From contig NC_089427.1 in the NCBI RefSeq assembly GCF_013426205.1, forward strand, positions 1,054,001 to 1,118,000: DNA of 64,000 nucleotides. The letters are read 5' to 3'. How positions within the stretch are numbered: the stretch's first letter is position 1; every line of letters starts with the position of its first letter. The stretch comes from Metarhizium brunneum (lineage: Eukaryota > Ascomycota > Sordariomycetes > Hypocreales > Clavicipitaceae). The position numbers were made by a program, and so were the translations under genes. Below, piece after piece: positions 46,767 to 58,337 of the stretch. The notes under the pieces were generated by a model that made no database searches, was not told the DNA's origin, and was given only the letters and a program-made list of their open reading frames with translations.

Positions 46767-48855
46767 TTTCTTTTCTTTTTTTTATATGATTTTTAGTGAA
46801 TTTGCGACCGTGTTAGTTTCGGCCGGGATGGGAAGGAAATGTTGGGGATAGCAAAAAGGGGTAGCAGCGCACATGCGAATTGATTTTGATTGTTCAGTTC
46901 CGTCCTGGCCCTCTTGCGACTCGAGACTTCAAATGTTGTGGACGGGAATTGGCCTGGGCGCCAAAGGAGCCAATTGTCGTGACTTGGCTGCGACAGCAAA
47001 AACAACAACAACGTGAAACCACAAGCGCCCGACTGGCACACGTGCTCGCGCGCCGCGGCGGGAAAAGAAGAAAAAGTAGGCCATGCGGTTCAACCCGCTC
47101 GCGCGCCTGCACTGGCCACTGCTCCTTGGCGAATTCTGCCAAGGAGGCTGTTTTTCTATACTCGGCGCAAAATCGCGGTGCGCAACTCGGCGCATATCGC
47201 AAATTCATCGCATCTTGAATGGAGTTTGGACGCGCTATTCCTTGACGGGTCTAGCGTGGACTTTTTCGGGAAAAGCCGTTGCAGGGGTCGTCAGAGCACC
47301 AGGGAAATAAACCGATTGGCTGGTGTGACAGACACGTGACTTTTCACGGGAAGGGCTTCTGCTGGGGAGATGCCTGATTTGAAAATTTTGACGTCATTGG
47401 TTGGCAGATGGTACCCCGCCATTTACCTGCTGCGGGGTTTTCTAGGTTTCGTGCGCAGCTCAAGGAGGATTGGGCGCGGGTTATTTTTTTTTTTGGGTGA
47501 GGCTGCTTTTTACTGTGGAAAATGGTTGCCGTTTTCTACATGCCCAACTTGGGGCAGCGAGTGGGAAGAGACTAGGTTGGGCTGGAGGGCTGGGTGCAAA
47601 AGGGCCTAGAACCGGTGTTTTGAAGACTGGCGCATGAAAGACGGTCCGCTGGAAAGGGGGGGGGGGATTTGCGGCGCGGGGACCAGCGAAAAAGTGCCTT
47701 GCCCTTGCCGACGGTGGTGGCGGTGTCCGGTAGTCGGGGCGGGGATAGGCCGCCGGTAATAAGACGGGGTTGGTTTTTCTTCGCGGCTCGAAGGAGAACT
47801 ATTCCATGTAGGGCTACCCTACAGCCCTATCGACCCCCTTGGGTGGAAACGTTTGCTCTGGCACTGCTTCTTTCCCCTTTGCAGTCGGCTTCAGTTGGCA
47901 TCTCTTTCTCCCATGATCCCATGCCGGCTTCTGCACCGGCTGCCGACATCCACGTAGGTGGACTTGCCTGCAGGGAAAATTTTCCCATCCTCGCTCGGGT
48001 GGAGTCCGGTGTGTACGGTCGACTTGTGTTGGATGGGCAGCGCAACACCAAACACCCATCTACCCCGGACGCCACTGCGGCGACGCAGAGCGATAAGACG
48101 TCGGCGGAGGCGATGCCTCGCCCTGCCAGCCTGTGTGCTGTGTTGGCGGTACGTAATGAGGACGTACGGGCCGGTGTGTTGACCCCACAGACTCGGCCGC
48201 TTTCAAAGTATCACGAGACCGTGGCGTCTGGGGTTGAGGAAATAGGCCATGGCTCCTTTGTACACGAACTTGGTTGGGAGCGTGTAAGTCGGCCACGGGA
48301 GCCGTCACGGTTCACCACCACTGTCTACCGCCCCCCCCGTCATGCATCGCCTGCTCGCCTGCCTGAGAACACTGTGCTACCTTCGGACCGGACGTGTTTC
48401 TGTTGCGTGAGAGCTGCGGTTGTCCGATTTCGCCTGCTGGCTACCTCACATCGGGTTGCTGGCGGCGTGGGAATGCAGGTGCGCCAAGGAATGTCATCAC
48501 CCTCGAGGCTGGGAGGTGGATGCGACGCGCAGAGATGGTACATGGTCGAGACTCGAGAGTGACCGCCGTATGCACGGGGGAAAACTTTTCCCCTGGGCCA
48601 TCACCCGAGAGTTGGCGTTTGGATGGCCCGAGTAGTTGACTGCCTGATCGGCCATGCTCTCCCTATAGACTGAAACAAAAAGTATAAGTAGTAGGTGGCG
48701 GACCAAAGAGTAAATATATCTGACCAGAGACGATCAGAAACAACAAAGCCGACATTTCTGCTTCAAGTTGAGTACTGTGTTTTCTCGCCCTCCTGGTCAA
48801 GTTGCCCCTTTTCTCTAGCCCTGATCCCAAGTCCATCTCCTTGGTGGAAAGACCC
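45714..48855. other. Gene-free interval
   Basis: I see no supported gene. T-rich and CT-repeat sequence follows the transcription factor (46140-46800). A 214-codon open frame from ATG 47921 to 48562 has no recognisable family and is treated as unproven. The final 200 bases are the leader of the MFS gene. Confidence 0.5.
46736..46758. repeat. CT microsatellite
   Basis: About 11 CT units run directly into a T-rich tract (to about 46790). Non-coding context. Confidence 0.9.
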
Positions 48856-50345
48856 ATGGACTCGTCAAAGGCCGTCGATATCGAGAAACAAGTCTGCACT
48901 GTCCAAGAGGTACACCTCATGGATGATATCAAAACATCTCCTCAGTCGTCCTGCTTGGCCACGGCTCCCATTACCCGCGAGCCTCATTCGCCAGCCCCCA
49001 GCCCAACCCCTGACCCTGATGCATCACTTGAACACGATTTCGTTCCCCCAGATGGTGGATGGCGAGCCTGGTCTCAAGTTCTTGCCGCCCATCTCGTCAA
49101 TGCAATGTCGTGGGGATATGCCGCCTCATTCGGCGTGTACCAACTCTACTATGTCGACACCCTTGGTCTGCCCTCCGCCAAAGTCTCATGGATCGGCTCT
49201 TGCCAGGTGTTTCTGACCTTTGGTACCTGCGCCTTTTCCGGCCGTCTTGCCGACGCCGGGTACGCTCGAGAAACAGTCATATTAGGCTCCTTCTTCGCCG
49301 TGCTGGGCTCTTACATGACGAGCTTTTGCTCAGAGTATTGGCAGATATTCCTCGCCCAGGGAGTGTGTACCGGGCTAGGCCTGGGAACCATCTTTGCGCC
49401 AGCTATATCCGTGGCAAGCTCATATTTCAAGAAGAACAGATCCCTGGCGCTGTCTTTTGCGGCTGGAGGCACCTCGCTGGGAGGCCTTGTGTTTCCTTCC
49501 ACGGTGCAATACTTGATCCCCCGCATAGGGTTCCGATGGGCTGCCCGATGTGCGGCGCTTATTGCTCTTACTATTTGCGGTGGCGCGTGTGCTCTGTTGA
49601 GGCCATGTATCCCTGGCCGAAGGGCAGGTCGTCTGATCGAGTGGGCGGCCTTCAAGGAGCTTCCGTACTCGTTGTTTGCCGCTGCGTCGTTTCTGAATTT
49701 CTATGGCATCTACTTTGGGCAATTCTATGTAAGCACACGTACACACATGGGCATACTGTTTTCCCCCAAAACCCACTTCTGAGCCTTCGGAACAGAGAGA
49801 ATGGACAGTTAAACTTACTAATGTTGCTACAGATCAACAGCTTCGCCCGCAACATTGTTGGATTTTCGTCCCTCGAATCCGTCAACCTGCTCCTCCTGAG
49901 CAACGCCGTGGGCATTCCTATTAGACCTATGGTGGGATACCTGGCAGATAATTATTTCGGCCCAATTAATGTCTTTATTGTGGCCACTGCCTTTGTAGGT
50001 ATCATGCTGTTTGCTTGGGTTGGCATCTCGACGCGCACAAGCATGTACGTCTTCAGCGCCTGCTTTGGAGTGACTATCGGCACTAACCAGGGCATATTTG
50101 TCCCTTGTTTGGCGAGCCTGACGAAAGACCCCCAGAAGATGGGAATTCGGTTTGGCATGGTTGAGACTCTCTGCTCCTTTGCCACGCTCGCAGGCCCTCC
50201 CACCGCCGGAGCCATCATTGATCGCTCGGGGGGCGAGTATGTTTCGGCCCAGATTTGGGGAGGCTCGGTCATGCTAGCTGCCTCTCTTCTTGTTGTGGCA
50301 TCTCGAATCGCTGCGACAGGATGGAAGTGGAAAGTCACAATTTAA
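48856..50345 (+). CDS. MFS transporter, monocarboxylate-transporter type
   Basis: Two exons (48856-49728, 49833-50345; 104-nt intron ending CTACAG) give 461 residues. The start is the first ATG of the frame. The N-terminal ~60 residues are hydrophilic and cytosolic (EKQVCTVQEV, Pro/Ser-rich), followed by PPDGGWRAW (64-72), the signature that opens helix 1 in the MCT/MCH family. About 12 hydrophobic segments follow with the usual 6 + 6 layout. Typical features include GRLADAGYARE in the loop between helices 2 and 3, and GYLADNYFGPINVFI in the second half. The protein should sit in the plasma or an internal membrane and move a small organic acid or similar solute. Fungal members of this family have diverse and mostly unknown substrates. 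No biosynthetic cluster surrounds it. Confidence 0.93.
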
Positions 50346-53300
50346 AAAGACACAAGGAAGCAGCCTTTTCTTTTAAAAAGTTGATATAAAAACATCGTGA
50401 TTCTGAGTCTAAAGAATGCTTGGGATATGGGGAACCCAAGAGTTTCAAAGTCAGGATATGACGGCCAGGAAATAACCTAGTACACAATTGACGTACACAG
50501 ATGGGAAAGAGTTCTCGCATAGCATATTAATAATACGTAGCATTTAATACACACTCTTATAGTATGAATATAGATGGATATAATTTTTTGCAAATACATG
50601 TCCCACCGTTTCTGTACGTGATAAAACCCGGACAACGTCCTAGTAGTCCGTGAACCATGAGTAGTCGTGATAAACACAAGTAAAGATGGGAATCTGAGTG
50701 CCGTCCTGTCATGTAGAATTGTGCTTATCAACTAGGTCCCTATTGGTCAAGAGACGCGTCAATGCCAAGCGGTGGGAGGGTGCGTCATCACAGCATACGG
50801 AAACTTGACTCAGCTCCCCTTGAAGTCTCCCGGGGGTGATAGATGGTGACACCCAGGCGAATACCCTACCCCCCCCTCTACCGGCAAAGAAGCCAAGTAA
50901 AGGATTTGATGAAGATGTTACGCTTGCACGATACTCGCATCATGCTTGTCATATCACTTGACTAATGAGCGAAACAATGCTCTCCCTTAAAAAAAGATTT
51001 GGCGATTACCCATGACGAGCAATTTGGTAATTCATGTCGCAACAACCAAGTGTACAACTGCAAAAAAGGTATTCAGGCGTTAACATTCCCCTCTCTGGGG
51101 AAATAGAGCTATGTATAATGTCTGGCATGTGGTTCAGATGTCTTCTATGTGGGACTCGGCACTTGTAGAGCTGCAGAGTCTTGAGCATCTCCAGGGCTTG
51201 GTGACGGCCGATAATCAACGTTCGCAATGCCACAGAGTTCCCTTCCTTCCATGTGCCCCAGCAACATCTTACAGATGAAGGGACGAGGACTTTCGAGGTG
51301 GTTCGTGGACTATACGGAGTACCAAGGACCTCAGTGGATTGGGCTGTTTTCATTGTTAGCCTTCGTCTGTTTGTAGAAACCAAGGAGATACATGGGTATT
51401 ACTTCAGTTTCGTATTCACATTTATTCAGACTTACATTATAAAGGGTCCCGCACTTTTTGCGTAGCACTATAAATAACTATTTGACTTAGCAGCCCGCCG
51501 CCATATTAGTGGCTTGTGACGAGCCTCGTAGATAGAACACGCAGGCCAGTGCTGGCATGGCTGGTGGCAGACTGTTGTAGCCGGTCCAGGTATATGACTC
51601 GACATTGCATTATCGGGGATAGCTATTCTAGAAGATGCCGCAAGTTTCACCAACGGGGTCGACAGACACTCTTGATTGGCCGTGAATAGAGGCGTCGTCA
51701 GCCATGTTCCCAATACAATTTCACGACTGAGGGCCGTTGTGAGTGGTTTCTCAGTCTCAAGACGGTATCGAATAGTTTGATGTCGAGGCACATTTAATGC
51801 ACCCGCGTTAAATTTGGCTGTTGCCAAGGCGTCAGTGCCACGCTATCTGTCCTTGGATTAGGCCTTCGAATGGTGCGCGGGCTGGTTCGTCTCGAGTTGC
51901 AAGACGTGCGTTATCGGCAGTAGCGTGGATCGATCTCCCGAAGCTCGAATTTTAAGTGCTGGCGAGCGGGATTTTTTTGGTCTCGCCGACCGTTGATGTA
52001 CATAGATATGCTGGTTTTGAACGTCCTTCAACGTGGGACGCCGGCCATCCCACTCGGAAACGCATAATGGCGAAGCCACCGAAACCAATTAGATTATGTT
52101 TGAGATAATTCCGGATTGAGATGAGATGATCCGTGGGTTGGCCTGGTTCTCATGGTAACCTTGGCAGCTTTTCGCGCCCAGAAGACTTGATAAAGCGCAC
52201 CCAATGATACGCGCGGTCGATGTGTGAATTGGAGTCGAGAGGCCGTGCAACGAATGTGTGATGGAATTGGTCTGTTGTCCAAGCAATGTCACGTCGACGC
52301 TGGATCAACTCGCCGCTGCAAAAGCCCGGTCATTGATTGACAAACGCACGTGTCGGCATTTCTGTCCTGTCACCACCCGCCTGCCGGAAGATCTCTGCAA
52401 GCTAGAGACAAAATCGATGTCTGAGCTGCCTGTGCGGTTGACAATTCCGCATGTTTGGACGGCGCACTGGCAGAGTATCCTGTCAGATGGCGCTCTCGGT
52501 CTTGGCCAATCTTGATCTTCCGAGGGGACGAACCCCACAATAGATGGGAACTCAATGCAAGGCCCGGCTTGTGGCTTGGCGGACTCCGGGACAATTCGCG
52601 AGGCGCAACTACCACGAGTAAACATGAGAATGCGCCGCAGAATAGGCGTAGCTGGTGACGGCGGACTGGACTGGAGGCATCAACCCACTTACAGAGTCTG
52701 GATTCTTGGAATATCCAGCTTGGACGCTCGACTCTGCGTCGAACAAACAACTGAAGGCGAGGAATGACGACCAAGTTGGCAATTGCACCGGTTCTGTCCT
52801 ACCCATAGGCGCGGTGTTGTGTCATGACCCCGAAACGCCACGGGACATGCATTACAGCCTCGGCGGTGACTCGAGTCGCGCGGATGTAACCTGGGTCAGC
52901 GAGATCAGACAGCCCTGTCCTAGTTGTGTTGGCGCCGGCGTGTCTCACTTCCTTTGACTTTGATAATACGGAGATTGCGGACTGTTGAAAGCTCTTGGAG
53001 GCTTCCGCATGAGAAAGGCGTCTTCTACCAGACATTTCGTCGTCCTGACCTCATCAATTGATGGTGCTTATGTGATGTCAAGTAGTTGCCTGAAAAGGGC
53101 AAGTCGCATTGGCCAGTGCCTGTTGCTCCTTCCACCGGCTTCAAAGCATGTCTGGTTTGCATGTTCCCAAGTGCCCCCCCAGGTGCCTCGACACGTGAGG
53201 AGTCCGACTGAATCAAAACGCCCTTCATGTCGATTTCGCGAATCTTTGTTGCCCCTACGACTCATCCCATGCGGCAGATGCAGCGGCAGCTTCCGGCCAC

Positions 53301-53707
53301 CTAGGGATGAAGTGGCTAATTCTTTGCATGGTGCCCGGGATTTTGTCGAACTCACTGATACCCGAGCGCCAACTATCCCAGCGCGCCAATGCGGCCAAGT
53401 TGGCGCCGCAACTCGTCAATGGCGTTACAGTGGTCGACACTTAAGCTTCCGCCACCAAAGCTCGGTCAATCGATCATTTGCCCTTGCCTCTAGCGCTTCC
53501 GGTTGGCGATAGGTTCCTGGACACCAATTTGGGGGTCCAAGGGACAAACTTAACTCGATGGTGTACTCTGAACCCGTTGAAGTTCCAAAATGCACAATGA
53601 TCAGCCGCACGAGTTGGCGGAAGTCTCACCCCTGCATCGAAACAACGTGGAACATACTGGCAACACTCTTCGAGACTGGAGAAACTTTGCTGAGCGGCCA
53701 AGGTCAA

Positions 53708-53930
53708 CTACCTAGGTACCTTCTGGAATTGCCGTGTCCCGAGACATTCTCAAGGGCCAGTCACAATGGCTGCTTGAGACTTTGGCAGGGGACCAGGTGG
53801 GCGCCGATGGGCATGCCTCGTGTTATTATGTATTGCATACATAATACTCTGTACTCCATAGCGTGAACTGCTCGGCGGGCTCGCTCTTTTTGCTAGGTGC
53901 GCTCATCCCCAACTACCTACCTAGGTACCT
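53708..53930. repeat. Pair of identical 14-bp CTACCTAGGTACCT words
   Basis: The 14-mer occurs at 53708-53721 and 53917-53930. Its core TACCTAGGTA is a perfect palindrome. A related CCTAGG word is at about 5153. They flank the AT-rich patch next to dispersed repeat copy 2. Confidence 0.7.
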
Positions 53931-54004
53931 ATTTATTGTGTTTAAACTCTCTCCATATATACCCAAGTACTAATCTGGGGCAGAACATATCTACCTACTG
54001 TATG

Positions 54005-54123
54005 TACAATACATATACAGTAGTACATATATTGTAATAAAGCCTCAACTGATAGCCAGGTACCCGGTGGGGCGTGAGCGCGCCTAGCAAAAACGAGCGA
54101 GTCCGCAGAGCATAATTCACTCC
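54005..54123 (+). repeat. Dispersed repeat, copy 2
   Basis: This is the partner of 5460-5585 in the same orientation. Compared with copy 1, differences in the core block are all transitions, and about 10 bp (the second AGCAAACCC-like unit) are absent. An AT-rich stretch precedes it, as in copy 1. Confidence 0.6.
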
Positions 54124-55280
54124 ATAGCGAACGATGGCTTGCTTCAGGAACGACCAGTAAGGAGGGCCTGTCCACTCGTCTTCACCCCGGTCACCATTCA
54201 GCCGTATGCATCATTTCGATCTTGACGGCTCGGGAGTTCCGTTGTTACCAGAATGCCCAGCATGACTCGAAGGCAGGCTCTTGTCAAATATTGATTTTCG
54301 CCTCCTTGAAATATTTCACAGAGAGGGCGTAATCTGCTTCGATTGGACTAGAGTTCCCCTGCATAAGAGCAATTTCGCCCTTGGTTAATGGGCGGCTGCG
54401 GCGTTCTGCCACAGGGTTAAGGATGTCTCTTTGGAGAGGCTGCACTTGACGTACAAAAAAGCTGACTCAATGGTAGAATCCAGGGAGGGCGACAGCAGCA
54501 TGAAGTTGCGCCTTCTTTAAAACTATTAGGCCTTGCGTTTGATTCGTCACAACAGAAGTCTTTGCTATGCATCCCTGTATGTATATGCTCTGTTTCATTT
54601 CCGCAATGTACATGCTAGCCCTTCCCGAATGCGGAGCACAGACTGAGATAGATCGGGTCCTTTACTTACCATCCACGCAGGTCCACTTGGAGTGCTGCAG
54701 ATACGGCCTTGTCTTTCAAGTTGCCCCGTCTCCCTAGACAAGTGCTACTAGCTAGGAACACCAAGGCCCAACCACAGCTTCTGCATGGCTGCATGGGATA
54801 TGGTATTGACGGGACCGGATAGATAGCCTTGGCCTACCAGCCGCCCTCCAAAGTCTCCGTTGAAGTTGTAGGTGTTGCTACCACCCTGCTGGCTGTCCCC
54901 TGTTGGGTCCGGGTTGCGACACCTTTCTTAAATGGAGGGCTGTCGCCGCGCGCCACTTCATGGGTGTTGAATATTGGACGTTTGCGTTTTCTTCTTACTT
55001 TTTGGTTGTTTGCTTTTCTTGGATACCCCGTCCTTCCATGCATAGATCTTGTGAGAAAGCTAGTACACCACACCTTGACTCTCTTTGCGACTTGTAGCGC
55101 ATTTTCTGGGACGCTGTATATAGCAAGCGGCGTTCACTTGCTTGCCCGTCGAAAATTACCCTGCGGCCTTAACTTTGACTTGTCCAACTGGACTCGTACC
55201 TCGATTCGACGAGACAAAACGACCGGGTCATGATCAGCAGTTGGGCCTTGTAGAAAGAAAGCCGTAGCGCCGCAACAGCC

Positions 55281-56851
55281 ATGGCCGACGAGACGACAGT
55301 CGACCTGACGGAGTATAATGGAGGTTCACTAATCGCGGCATGTACGGTCTTGTTGATTACGAGCTGGTTTGCCGTTGGACTACGATCCTATACAAGAGTG
55401 TTTTTGATGAAGAGTTACCAAGCAGACGACTGGCTTATGCTGGCAGCGCAGGTTAGTCTCAAAACGCGAGGGCAAGTCTGGTGTGGTTGGGACAAATTTC
55501 TCTAACTCATCTCCTAATGCAGGTGCTCTTCACCGTGACGTGCGCCTTTACTCTCGAAGGTGTACGACGGGGACTGGGCAAGCACAATGCCGCAGTTCCT
55601 AATGAAGATGATCGGGTGGCTGCTCTTATGGTAAGCGGATTCCTCATCGTCGCCCATGTCGCATTTTTCTCATGGCGGCTAATTCGCGTGACTTGACAGT
55701 GGCAAGCTTTGACCATTGCGATTTATATCATCGACATGATGCTTATTAAACTCAGTATTGGCGTATTTTTGTTACGGCTGGCCACGAAAAAGCTTTACAT
55801 TTGGATAATTCGAGGATCCTTGGTCATTGTCACCCTCTGGAGTTTGGGCATCTTCATATGGGATATCTTTCAATGCACGCCAGTGGCGAAGCAATGGGAC
55901 TTTAGGATCACGACAGGTCACTGTGCCGGGCCGGATGAGATCATTTCAGCAGCTTATGCTCTTAGTGTCATGACAGTTCTATCGGACTGGTTCTTCGTGA
56001 GTCCGGCAGCTAGTCATGATTCCGCTTCTCAAGAGTGCGGTATTCTAACTGTACATATACAGGCACTCATTCCTATTCCCATGCTTTGGGGTGTCAAGAT
56101 GACCAAACAAGCCAAGGCCACAGTCATTGTCATTCTTGGTCTCGGTGTCTTGTATGTCTTTGCTTTCGTTCCTCTGCATTTCCTTCACCTTGCATGGTGC
56201 TAATTCAATCTCTAGCGCCAGTATCGCCACACTCATCAGGCTCAAATTCCTAGCGGGTCTCGAAATGACTGACGATTTCATGTGTATGTTGTGGCTGCTC
56301 TCCCTACTCCCCCCTTTTCATTTTCCTCTGACGGAAGACATGAAACCTGGGCTAATACCCACGCAGTCTCAGTTACAGACGCCATGATATGGAGTCTGGT
56401 GGAACCAGGTGTCGCCATTATCGCATCCAGCCTGGCAACTATCCGGCCTCTCCTCCGGGCCCTGAAAATTCGAGGCTTCCTATCGACCGACAAGTACCCC
56501 AGCAGCGGCATTTCAGGAGCAGCACGCTATGGACGTGGAAGCCGGAATACCCGCGGGTCCATGCCGGGCCAAGGCCCGAACGACGTGTCTCTCCACAGCG
56601 TGACCAAAAAGAGCGAAATCCGACCCAAATATGTCGGTTTCACCATTGACGAATCTCACGAAGAGATCCCAACGGGTAGTCAGAATAGTGGCGACGTGCC
56701 CAGCGACGCCAAGAGCGAAATTTTTGTCATTGAAGGCGCCGAAAATTCGCCCACGTTGAGCACGCATGATTTGCGGCCGGTGGACGAGCTTGCTGATTTG
56801 GAGTCCCACGGACGGGAATACCAGTTAAAAAAGGGATGGGGCGTTCAATAG
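55281..56851 (+). CDS. Fungal rhodopsin-domain integral membrane protein (PTH11/SAT4-like)
   Basis: Six exons (55281-55451, 55523-55630, 55700-55996, 56063-56151, 56216-56283, 56367-56851) join to 405 residues. Every junction preserves frame and membrane-helix pattern. Family landmarks are RSYTRVFLMKSYQADDWLML (DDW at 49-51), a loop with GKHNAAVP, WDIFQCTPVAKQWD, and IWSLVEPGVAIIASSLATIRPLLR before the cytosolic tail. About seven membrane spans fill residues 15-275. The tail of roughly 120 residues is hydrophilic and Ser-rich. The family is large in filamentous ascomycetes; some members (Pth11 of Magnaporthe) act as non-canonical GPCR-like surface receptors, but this one lacks an N-terminal CFEM domain. 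Ligand and role are unknown. The small introns, five in 1.57 kb, are the most numerous in this window. Confidence 0.92.
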
Positions 56852-58337
56852 ACAATTGCAGTTCTTTTTTTTCTTCTATAAAATGCACAGTATACTTTGG
56901 GAATCGGACAGACATTTCATGTACTCTACTATACTGACTGTTGAAGCGTCCCGGCCGGATAGAATAGGATAGGATAGCTGGAGTTTGGGGTTCTGCCTAC
57001 GGGCTTTTTTTTTCAGGTGAATTCGGGCATGAGATACGCCTTAAAAGAGTAATAGATACACTATTTCCATCCGATCAACACCAAATACCTTTGGCCAAAG
57101 TAGAAACCTGATATGAGACGTTGTGGATTATTCAAGATCCAACAGCCACATGTCGTACATATGTACTATATCTGAAACACACATTCCGGCAGGGTCCCTC
57201 CACCTTTCCCTCCAGAGACATTCCCGCAGCCCGTATTCACCATGTCATCCCATTTTCGCAAAACAGCCTGAACAATTTCAAGGCGCAGTGTGGAGAAAAC
57301 CATGCTATCCCGTCGTCATGTTAATTTTTTTCCTTCTTCTTTTCTTTTCTTTTTTTTTTGTGGCCATCTTTGCCGACCTTACTTTTGATCTGGATGGTTC
57401 TTGACATGGTCGTCTCGTGGCTGGGGCATGGATCCTACCCTTGCTCCGGGGTGATTGGTGATTTGCATGAGATCCTGGGACCTGGAAATGCGACGGCAAC
57501 ATGCGTCTTTTTACCCTTTCTGGCACTTGGCACTCTTGCGTGCCTTTTTTTTATTATAACTGGATTTCTAGGGCTTCTACCTACTCCACGGAAGCTTCTC
57601 AAGCGCAAGGTTTTTGCGGCAAAGTAAAACACAAGCCAGGACCCTGTTCATGCGCGTCCCCCCCCTCTCACGGCCCCATGTTCCGCTCCTATCACATTCG
57701 AGTTTGGGTAGCTGAGATGGGTCCCGTTCATGCAAGCCTGTCGAGTAGCGCTCAGGGGCGGTTACGTGACGGAGGAGAATACCCAAAAAAGAGATGAGTG
57801 TCCTGGTGAAGAAAGAAGGCTTCTGGATGCCAGGCTCGAAGACCAGAGGCTTCCAAACCGGTTATCCGGCCGGGTTGGGCTGGGTCCGTTGGACCGCCGT
57901 GGTGCTGCTAGCGGGGGTTTCAAAGTTGATGGATAGGAATTATTAGAGTTTCTGGATCTTGATCTTGATTCACAACCTCTGGTTAAACTGACTGTGTGTC
58001 TGGTGTGGGACGTGTGATTGAAGGTTTGCGGCTTGTTGCGATTGGCTCCTTGGGAATCGTTGCTTGCATATTGACTTGGTGACACAGCTTCCGCTGACTT
58101 ATACGACGGAAAGGGACCAAGGAAGCTCACATGCGTCAATGAAGCCCGGTGAAATGCGGGTGCCGTGCAAAAAATGAATAGTTGGGGAAGGATGGGTTGT
58201 GCCCATTTCGGCCAGACCTTGCTCCTTGTGTTGACTTGCATGAACCTGAACCAGAAACTTGTGTAATGTGGGCCTCAAGGCAAGGGACATTCCAAAACGG
58301 GCATCTGGTTCTTTCTCCTTGTCTTTCTGCCCAGTTC
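56852..58337. other. Convergent intergenic region
   Basis: It lies between the 3' ends of the rhodopsin-domain gene and the RPC4 gene. A hydrophobic open frame at 57358-57627 starts with TTG and has no family match that I recognise. A GGATA pentamer run is at about 56967-56977. I see no gene. Confidence 0.6.

Larger units (their letters stand above)
50346..55280. other. 4.9-kb interval without supported genes
   Basis: I see no gene. The first part (50380-50740) is AT-rich. Open frames up to 175 codons (for example 52985-53512) lack an ATG start or recognisable content. The stretch 53700-54125 contains two identical CTACCTAGGTACCT words and the second copy of the dispersed repeat. The last few hundred bases are the promoter of the gene at 55281. 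Confidence 0.55.

Noticed and set aside
52985..53512. 175-codon plus-strand frame
   Set aside because: It starts with TTG, the composition looks random, and no domain or splice structure supports it.
54829..55233. 134-codon plus-strand frame upstream of the rhodopsin-domain gene
   Set aside because: It starts with TTG and has no family features. It falls in the probable promoter and leader.
57358..57627. 89-codon hydrophobic frame
   Set aside because: The start is TTG inside a T-rich stretch. Hydrophobicity follows from T-rich sequence, and it lies between two convergent 3' ends.
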